Origin: Azolla caroliniana
Lineage: Eukaryota; Polypodiophyta
NCBI GenBank assembly: GCA_043228905.1
Contig: JBHGNT010000009.1
Span: 6,758,001 to 6,822,000, forward strand
Direction of reading: 5' to 3'
Length of the DNA stretch: 64,000 bases
Numbering within the stretch: the stretch's first letter is position 1; each line of letters starts with the position of its first letter. Below are positions 56,266-64,000 of this stretch, in pieces. Under the pieces are notes generated by a model that saw only the letters and a list, made by a program, of their open reading frames with translations, was not told where the DNA came from and searched no databases. The position numbers and the translations under genes were made by a program.

Positions 56266-57216
56266 ATGACACCGAATGCAAGGCCATTTATTCCAAATCC
56301 AAATTATAATCCTACAATAGATGATAATGAACTGATTCCAAGAATGTCCTCGAAGTTGAATCCGAATGCTCCTTTCTTTGAGCCTTTACACAAGAATGTA
56401 GAAGAAAATGTTTTCTTACCCCATACAATGTTCCATGATGAGGATATACTTGTAGCAGTTGAAGCTGAGGACTTGGATGAAGATATTTTCGATAATTCAG
56501 AAGAGTTTGTGTGCCATGAAACTAGAATCCTTCAAGATGATTGGAATTATGGAAGTGTTCCTCCGGAATGGAATAGTGTCGATGATTTCTCTTCAGAATG
56601 GTGGGAGCTAATTCAGAAAAACGTTTGCTTTCGAAAATATTGGTCAAGAGAGTATCAAGGTGAAGCTAGTGATATTTTTGGTGGGGAAGGATACTTTCTA
56701 GAGTCAGAATTCGTGAAAGAAAACGAATTTATCGAAAATGAAGTTACAGCAATGCGGAGTGTATCAGGTGAAAAGATCATGACTCTGGAAGGTATGAAAA
56801 ACTCCAGTATCCTTAACACCACCCTTTTTTGTCAGCTGGTTATATTGGGGACTGACTAATAGACATTAATTTAGCGTCAAAGAGATTCACATGACAAATT
56901 ATACCATAACCAAAGGGGCTTACAATTAGGTTCACATGAAAATCAACAGTTTGGAAGGTTAATTTAGAAATCTCTACTACTTATGAATTAATCCAAAAGG
57001 AATTTTAAATATTCTTTCTAGCTACCAGATAATTTTCCATACTTAGAAAAGTAGTAGGCTTTTAGTTATGCTCTTTTCATGTGGAAAGCCCGATATCTTT
57101 CCCTTTCCAATCTTTCTTCTTCAGTTAGATCATTCATACTAAATGTCTTTCTTGCAGAATCTCTTCACGTGGACCAAACACCCAAAGAACTGAAGGAATC
57201 AGAACGAGATCGCTGA
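56266..57216 (+). CDS. ERD15/CID-like PAM2-motif protein, two coding exons
   Basis: Small acidic proteins of this family bind the MLLE domain of poly(A)-binding protein through a PAM2 motif and are tied to dehydration and ABA responses. Exons 56266-56791 and 57158-57216 join in frame (585 bp, 194 aa) with donor GAAG|GTATGA and acceptor TTGCAG. Residues 29-40 (SKLNPNAPFFEP) are a clear PAM2 motif, and residues 1-10 (MTPNARPFIP) look like a second. An acidic middle (EAEDLDEDIFDNSEE) precedes VDDFSSEWWELIQ (105-117), the conserved DFSPEWWE-type block of ERD15, then FRKYW. The start is the first ATG after the splice site at 56263; an in-frame upstream ATG at 55891 lies in the putative intron. Family members are usually 130-170 aa. 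Confidence 0.82.
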
Positions 57217-57222
57217 GATGTA

Positions 57223-57372
57223 GCAAAGAATATTATACAATGTGTGAAAAAGCTTTGGGAAGTTCATCTACATTATACTTCACTATGTTTATCTCTAGCA
57301 AAGAATATTTATACAATGTGTGAAAAAGTCTTGTGAAGTTTATCTACATTATACTTCAATATGCAGAATCCT
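57223..57372. repeat. 75-bp tandem duplication in the ERD15-like 3' UTR
   Basis: GCAAAGAATATTATACAATGTGTGAAAAAG...TTATACTTCA starts at 57223 and again at 57298 with about ten differences, seven bases after the stop codon. It is older than the 76-bp duplication behind the polyamine oxidase gene. Confidence 0.9.
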
Positions 57373-58730
57373 TCTCAAGTGCTTGATAAGGTTAATTATA
57401 ATCTGTAAAAAACATAGGGCACAGTCACTAAAACACTACTTATGTGCTTGCGTTGTGTAAATATCTTACCTGATAAAAAAAAGAGTGTCCACAATTTTAT
57501 TGAGAAAGCTAATCCTGTCCAGGTATTTAAGAACCGTGTGTCTATGCATTAAATGCTCTGAAGCAGTCAAATGCATCAGATATATTTTGCTTTATGAAAG
57601 TCTCTGTATTTGAACCATGTATAAATAATAAAGTTCCGTTCATTGCCAACCTGGTTTTAGAGCACAAATTGGTTTAGGTTTGCCAAGTGATCTTTATACA
57701 AGGTTTAGGATGGAAGAAAGGTTAAACACAGAAACACTGAAATTAATGGATGCTACCAGAAGTATTATATGCTATTTTATTACAAGAATATATGCATTAT
57801 GCAAGGTAGGTGCTTGCCATCGTCGATTCGTCGTCAATAGTGAAGTACATGTTCTAAGCTTGCGAATGCTTTTTTGGAAGGCATACCAATTGAATACTGG
57901 ATATTCTACGTGAGTTAAGTTTTCAAAATTGTTGAAAACATAACGTCTTGTACCTCTCTATTATTACCAAAATTGTAATGATATTTCAATTCAAACCACC
58001 TACAAGAGGTTTGCTGTGGTGTACATAAGATCTACGATTAAATGATATCATTTGAGAGCTTTCCAACAGATGGTATTTGTCCAAGACTTTACACTGGTGT
58101 ATGGATTTCTTCGTTCTACAATTGATTTCCAACTTCCAAACCAACATCATTGAAAACTTTTAGAAATCAAACACATGCCATATCTTTCAGTTTCAATCTT
58201 CCTTTATGCGCTGCGCAGGTGGATTTATCTGGTTTTCTTTAATCTTGTTTTCTTCTGTAATATCTACTAAACATGTATGCATTTGAAGAAAGGATCTAAT
58301 AAGTCGGCTTAATGATTCTTTATTTTACCAAGTGAGAAAGAAATTTCTGTTTTCAAGTTACTACATATTCCTTGACATTTGCATACCAGATGCACTTCAA
58401 GCAATAGCGGTATAAGGGTTCTTTTATTGCTGCATGCAATGAGGAGAAATGTATTATGTTCTTCAAGAAGCTTGAGATATCGATCCTGAGTCCAAACTAG
58501 GTAGGTCCTCTAATTTTTAGAGGAACAATGAAGAACATTAAACCCTAAACCATAATTAGCTAATTGACAATCAAGCCTCCAGAAGGTGTATGCATGAAGC
58601 AAATGTTTGGTAATGCCTATGCCTTTGGATTGCTTGACAAAACCACAAATCACCAAAGACAGAAACAAAGATAACTCAAATAATGGTATACATAATATAA
58701 AAGCTTTTTTTTATACTTGTTCAGAGGAAA
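57373..58730. other. 3' flank between ERD15-like and the SLP phosphatase gene
   Basis: AT-rich. AATAATAAAG near 57627 is a candidate polyadenylation signal for the ERD15-like transcript. A 77-codon frame at 57680 has no recognisable features. 58600-58730 is probably 3' UTR of the convergent phosphatase gene. Confidence 0.5.
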
Positions 58731-60005
58731 TCACTTCACACTGGTTTCCGAGAGCACAGATGCGAGACCATCATTTCTCTTCTTCCAGAATGGCTCCTCG
58801 GACACGCTTTTTTTTATATCACGCCTCTCTGATTTTGACAAAACCCTCAGATTCTCATCATTTTTAATTTCAAGAACTTCAGGAGGAGCACCACCGCAAC
58901 CCGAAGACATACCGACATCGACTCGGATGACACGGTTCATACATGCGCCATTGATGCCGAAAGGTTGCTGTATCGTATGCCCAACAATCATCCTTTTCGA
59001 GCCATGAATAGCTTCTAATGCTTTCTCTAACACCTCGCAATCACATAGCCTTTCTTTGATTTCCGAGTATTTCCTCACCCAGACGACAGCATCCCGGCCA
59101 TGGAGATAGTGAGGTCCAAAATGGCCCTTTTTACCTAGGATCCACTCTCGAACTTCTTCATTCATCCTCTCAAGACCATAATTGGCATGAGAAGGGAGTA
59201 TACCACCATGGGCAAAGACTGTTTTCCCGATCACTAAAACGGTGGGATGTTTCGAAAGAAATCGTGACGAGATTGGACCCCCAGGCCTTAATGCGGCAAA
59301 TCTCGCCTTCAAATGCGAAGGAATGGTATCAGGGATTTTACCATCATTATCAGCACTAAATAACCTATCTCTTCTTATACCATCACAGACCTCTTTCATT
59401 TTGTTGCCTCTCTCATACCAATAAGACCAATGCTGGAACTCTAGAGAGCTAGAGTGTGTGGCATACCTGAAATCGCCTTCAATGTTCATGATTTCATGGT
59501 TCCCATTCATGACTATGAGATCGCCCCCGCATTTCCGAGCTTGTCTGCCGAGCTTCTCGAGGAGATAGATGACCCGGAGCTCTTCTCCGCCCCGATCTAG
59601 GAGATCCCCAACTTGGACAACAGTCGTTTCGCCGCCGATCCATCGGTCTTTATCATCCATAACCCCAGCTATCTTTAGGGACTCTTTGGCTTTCGAGAGG
59701 TCGCCATGGATGTCTCCAATGGCAATGAGACGATCAACCGGAGGCCTGTATGTGGGTATTCTGTTATGTGCTACTCCATATCCTTCGCCAGGTGTGGATT
59801 TCTTCGTCCCCTCCTCGATGCCGTCTTCCTCCTTGCCTAAGAATTGGCCCCCAACAATGTAATCTACGAAGGTATCAACGAAAGAGGAGACCAGGGAGGG
59901 CAGTTCTCTGCAAACTGGGGGATCTTCATTGCTCTCTCCATGGCTAGGCCTTACAGGAGGAGGAGGAGGAGGAGGAGGAGGAAGAAGAGAGGAAAAGAGA
60001 GGCAT
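58731..60005 (-). CDS. SLP2: Shewanella-like protein phosphatase (PPP family), single exon
   Basis: A Ser/Thr (or Tyr) metallophosphatase of the bacterial-like SLP group found in plants. The 424-residue single-exon frame has the PPP metal motifs GDIHGD (97-102), GDLLDRGG (133-140) and GNHE (168-171), then VFAHGGI and the late VGHTIQ-type block. Loss of the classic PPP C-terminal motif in favour of other sequence is typical of SLPs. There is no convincing chloroplast transit peptide, so it is closer to SLP2 (mitochondrial in Arabidopsis) than SLP1 (chloroplast); the symbol is provisional. An N-terminal polyproline run (residues 9-17) is encoded by a (GGA)n-type repeat. It is intact and convergent to the ERD15-like gene. 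Confidence 0.88.
   Translation of the reverse strand: MPLFSSLLPPPPPPPPPVRPSHGESNEDPPVCRELPSLVSSFVDTFVDYIVGGQFLGKEEDGIEEGTKKSTPGEGYGVAHNRIPTYRPPVDRLIAIGDIHGDLSKAKESLKIAGVMDDKDRWIGGETTVVQVGDLLDRGGEELRVIYLLEKLGRQARKCGGDLIVMNGNHEIMNIEGDFRYATHSSSLEFQHWSYWYERGNKMKEVCDGIRRDRLFSADNDGKIPDTIPSHLKARFAALRPGGPISSRFLSKHPTVLVIGKTVFAHGGILPSHANYGLERMNEEVREWILGKKGHFGPHYLHGRDAVVWVRKYSEIKERLCDCEVLEKALEAIHGSKRMIVGHTIQQPFGINGACMNRVIRVDVGMSSGCGGAPPEVLEIKNDENLRVLSKSERRDIKKSVSEEPFWKKRNDGLASVLSETSVK
59953..59985. repeat. (GGA)n microsatellite encoding polyproline
   Basis: Nine GGA/AGG units inside the phosphatase coding sequence, read as CCT codons on the minus strand. Changes in length would stay in frame. Confidence 0.93.
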
Positions 60006-61296
60006 TCTTGGGTATTATTATCAGATTCAAGTGAAAATATGGGTAGGTTCTTCTAAATTTGTCTTTATGAAGAAGAAAGAAGAAGGAGCAAGAGGAATGA
60101 AGAAGGCAATATGTACATATATGCTTCTTCCTTTTCCTTTTGGCTTTTTGGAAATGCTCTGTTCTAATTAGGTTTATTAGATTTCACACACTAAAAGAAG
60201 GCATTCATTCATTCATTCATTTATTGGGCAGAGAAACAGAGTCTCGACGATTCATTCGGTCAATTGTGATCAAATTGTCTCCTGCCTCCTCACATACCTT
60301 TGCTATGATTCGATTCGATCCAATCGTTGGTTCCTCGGTCGGTTCGGGTCGGCTCAATTCGATTGATTAATTGTGTCCTTGTCTCTTCACATACCTTTGT
60401 TATGATTATGGATGTTTGTTTCTCTAGAGAATACATAATATTGTCCCCATTCTGTATCCTTTTGTCTTGCTTCTTGTATCACTCCAAGAATATATCATTG
60501 AAAAATTTTGCTCCCCCCCTCCCCCCTCGATTTCCCTTCGAAGAATCTTATGTTTCGGTCATTGAAAGTGGCCCGCTTGAAGAAAATGAGTTCATGCTTT
60601 TGCACTGTGTGGATAAAAAATCTCCAACATGGCTACATACCAATGAGGTGATGCACGAGCACTCACATATTTCCGCACTTTTGTGTATACATCCCCTAAC
60701 ACTTTCGACTACTCTGTTATTATCAGACTCCTTGACCGAGCAACTCCCCATTCGCACAATATAGTAAACTCATCACGTGATCTCATTTTGTTGCCGAATG
60801 GCTAAGTTCTAACCCTCGAGTAAATGCGAATGTTCTATCTACGAATGTGATTCACAAAGCAATAGAGAAGATAATAAGGGATGTGTGTGTGTGTTGTGTA
60901 AGCAAAAACGATGATGGATTATCAAGGAACCCAACCAACATAATGTTGACGGATTGCAGAGAATGGGGTAGTCTAGAGTTTCTGTGGGGAAGAAACTCTA
61001 GGGAAAGAGACATTCATACGAGACATTGACCCCACCATGTATTCCCAGTTGCTTGCGGACCCGATAGAAACCCAAAAAGCCGAAGCCGAACCACCCGACA
61101 TGAAATGACCCGAGCATGTGCCGATGCGATGACGTGGCACATGCCGAGGTCTAATGACCCAATCCGACGAATCAAAATTTTGGGTACCTTGGATTCCTAC
61201 ATTTTAAAGCCCTTTATTTTTATTTTTATTTTTCTTTGGGGTTTTTAATTTTTATTTTGGATTTTTGTGTTTTTCTTTTTGAGTCTATTTTCAAAC
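60006..61296. other. Divergent promoter region of the phosphatase and G-patch genes
   Basis: No gene. 60200-60225 carries an ATTC repeat. TGACGTGGC near 61130 has an ACGT core of the kind bound by bZIP factors and lies about 165 bp upstream of the G-patch ATG. The two genes are head to head with 1.3 kb between their start codons. Confidence 0.45.
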
Positions 61297-63736
61297 ATGG
61301 AAAAGGCTTCTCAAGGTGTGAAGAACTCCTCCCCTGAGAATGGCCATGGCCATGTCCATGAAGAAAGAAGAAGCTCTGTTGTACAAGGAGGTCCATGGTC
61401 TACCAGATCTGACATCGGATTTAAGGTGCAGAATTTGTTTTTCTTTCTTTCTGTCACACACACACACAACATCCTTTGCTTTTCTTTCTCTTCTTTGATG
61501 AATAGAATTGGTTTACATAACTTTCATGGGCTGTTTCTTGTTCACCTTTCTCTTCCTCTGTTATAGCTACTTCAAAAGTCCGGGTGGAAAGAAGGAACAG
61601 GATTGGGAGCTTCAGAACAGGTATGGATCCTTTCACACGCGTTTCCCAAAAACATGTTGGTAATTCATACCCATTTCTTCATTGCAAATCAATTGATCTT
61701 TTGCTTTTTTATTTATCAAATTTTATGTTTTATATGTTATTGTAGTTTTTTGCTCATTGCATGTGGTCATCCCATTTGTGTGTTTAGATTGATATGTCTG
61801 CTTTTAGAGGAAAGCTTTGCAATACGCCTGAGTCTGTCTTTATTTCTTCAACTGCTCCAAACCTAAGTCTTCATTAATTTCCCCCAACTGCACCTCAGCA
61901 AAACCCATCTAGAGCAACTATATGCTGCTACTTTATGCAATTGCTTGGTCAATTGGTCCCCTTTTCCACTCTTTTGGGGGTGGATCAAGGACACATAGGG
62001 GCAGTAGGGCAAATGTAGAGAGGGCATTTGGAGCTTTTCTGTTTATTATATTTAGGAAGCCAAGGGATTCTTTTGCATATTTAGTGCTCAACCCATATGC
62101 ACTGTGGTTCATATTTCATTGTTAACGTATATGTTTTGAAAATGTAAAATAGTTCTTGCATCCTTATGGCTTTTTTCTTTTTATATGTTGGCTGAGCTTG
62201 TTTGATGATATATTGTGAGGCCTTGGATAAATGTCTCTAAAGATGCGAAAGAAGCTTCTAGAAGTATTCAGATATAAGCACTGCCATTGGATCATTCATG
62301 TGAAGGACTATCTTATCATTCCTTGTATATATGCAATATTCAAAGCATGTACAAGGATCACATACTTCGAAACGAAGTCCTAGCGGAACTCCATGTACTT
62401 GATATTAGTATGCAACAAGAAGATGTTTCTTTGAACTGTGAAACTGGTGTTGTATCAAAACATCCCAATTTGAAGAAAAAAAAGCATTTTAACCACATTA
62501 ATCCAAAATGGAGCCATCCATTTTCTTTTCCTTTTTTCGAAAATATCATTTTTGTAATCCTTAAGTCTTGATGATAGCAAGCAACAAAGAAGTGGATACT
62601 CAATACCATGATGGAAAAGGGTTCATGATGAAATACTTAATTCATTGTGAAACATGGGTCTGATTATATATTGAAGGGCTTTAGTTGGGTGCCCGTTCAT
62701 ATGACAATGAGAGATCATGTTATGTCTCATTTAATCACATATAACGCATAGGCATTATAACTAGGTAAAAAATGTCGCATTTGTGCTTCCAACATCTAGG
62801 AATCATTACATTGGCGTACACTGCCACAGCATCTGTCTTCACTTAGATATTATATATACATATACATCTGTGCCGTATCTGAATGATTCCAAATAATGAC
62901 TTTTTGAAACAAGAACTTTTTTCTTTTCCAAACATGGTACATATCTATCTTAAATTTAGAACCTAGTTGATTTTACAGGAGATGTTTAATCATCTCAAAA
63001 CTCTAAATCAAACCTAGCCATAGGCAAAGTATTTGAAAGTCAAGTTTTAAAAGAAAGTTTGAGAAGGGTAGTTTTGCAAAGCCAGTTTATAAATCCAAGG
63101 TCTGATCCTATTTTTCATTTATAAATCCATGGGTTCCAGCTGCAAATGCAAAACTGTGTTTCAAAAGAAGTTTGTGAGATGTTTCAATAGGGTTCGACTA
63201 GGAATGAGTTTGTGAAGTCTTGAAAGAAAAAAATAGAAGTGCGTAATGCATAGAGAAAGCTTGAAAGTAGAGAGAGTTTATAGGAGATTTACCCAACAAT
63301 ATCCCAAAGTCTCTCCATCAAGTTATTGACTAGAGCTACTGTGGGTCGACAATGTATTATATTTACACTATTGCCAAATACCATTTATGGAATCCATTAG
63401 TCTCTCATAGTATCCCTAACTTGGATAGATTTGCGATCCATCAACTAACTATCTTGGTTATATTTTCATGTCGGGGTTATTGTATGAACTATTGTTAAAC
63501 CATTATTGCATGAATTATCCTTATGACTATGATGCTCTTGTACGGAAGTAAGTGTATTGCATCTTCAACCCAAGTTTATGTTTTTATTCTTTTAGGGGAG
63601 GTTGGAGCCACTGGATGTGGTAGTGAAAAATGACAAGAGAGGAATAGGTGCATCTAAATTGCCAGCAGCAAAGAAAATATACGAGGCCCCAAAACAAAGA
63701 GAGGTGGACTCAAGTAAAGCCAAACAAGAATTTGAG
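61297..63736 (+). CDS. G-patch domain protein, first three exons (continues beyond the window)
   Basis: G-patch proteins bind RNA or activate DEAH-box helicases in splicing and ribosome assembly. Exons 61297-61425 (43 codons), 61567-61620 (18) and 63596-63736 (47) join in phase 0 with GT-AG introns. The joined frame reads WSTRSDIGFK | LLQKSGWKEGTGLGASEQ | GRLEPLDVVVKNDKRGIGA. This matches the G-patch pattern, with its aromatic, GWK-G-GLG and GIG landmarks spread over three exons. The N-terminus (MEKASQGVKNSSPENGHG, ERRSSVVQGG) is disordered, and a charged stretch (APKQREVDSSKAKQEFE) follows. I recall plant D111/G-patch proteins with this layout. Intron 2 is 1975 bp. Exon 3 ends GAG|GTAAAT at 63736; further exons lie past 64000. 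Confidence 0.85.
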
Positions 63737-64000
63737 GTAAATGTAAGGTTTTTGATAACAAATATTAAGACAAAATTATCAAAACCTCATTCCAGTTTTA
63801 CCATAATTCCTGGAATGCCCCTCAATTTTTTGAATGCCCTATTATTAAAAACAATTATTTCCTAGTATGGTGGCATTTTGATATGTTTGCCTGTTAGATT
63901 ATCAATTTTATTTTATTTTTTTGGCATTTGGAGAATTTTGGTAATCTTGAGTGGCTTTGGGAATCATGGTAAACAACAGATGCATTTTTTGAATTTGGGA
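63737..64000 (+). other. Start of intron 3 of the G-patch gene
   Basis: It follows the donor GTAAATG after exon 3. T-rich, no exon candidate before the window ends. Confidence 0.6.

Noticed and set aside
57680-57913. 77-codon frame downstream of the ERD15-like gene
   Set aside because: No motif, no splice links and AT-rich flank; likely chance.

Overview
This is a repeat-rich window of plant nuclear DNA. It holds multi-exon genes with GT-AG introns, plant LTR retrotransposons of several ages, LINE remnants and many CT/GA microsatellites. The four host genes are plant families: an apoplast-type polyamine oxidase, an ERD15/CID-like PAM2 protein, a Shewanella-like protein phosphatase and a G-patch protein. 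I cannot name the species. Some of the mobile DNA is unusual for a crop-type angiosperm: a Penelope-like element with a hammerhead ribozyme, a Sushi/Tcn1-like chromovirus, and a decayed two-gene element with ParB-like, DNA-methyltransferase-like and DDE-like reading frames.

Layout. 1-4959 is a minus-strand Copia element cut by the window edge. It sits inside the methyltransferase-like part of a decayed minus-strand gene (4960-8983), which also carries a ParB-like block and a solo LTR with a perfect target duplication. A divergent plus-strand DDE-like pseudogene follows (9362-11279); the gap between the two holds six copies of an 18-bp motif. 11413-14620 holds a truncated Copia and a minus-strand LINE relic. 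18802-24991 is an 11-exon polyamine oxidase gene that appears intact. 25415-31012 is a complete but dead Copia with 436-bp LTRs. 31941 to about 33700 is a Penelope-like element with a hammerhead ribozyme. 33800-47280 is an unrecognised coiled-coil pseudogene split by an internally deleted Copia (34437-39755, itself hosting another insertion) and by a chromodomain Gypsy element (about 40464-46798). 49423-54522 holds LINE remnants. From 55000 to the end the DNA is gene-bearing: ERD15-like (56266-57216), SLP phosphatase (58731-60005, minus) and a G-patch gene (61297 to beyond the window).

The host genes do not form a pathway. The strongest story is transposon biology: nested insertions whose order can be read from target duplications, stop codons that mostly look like C-to-T decay, and two uncommon element types (the Penelope-like element with its ribozyme, and the divergent ParB/methyltransferase plus DDE pair). 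All exon borders, frameshifts and LTR ends were read by eye, and family names rest on motif recognition, not on searches.
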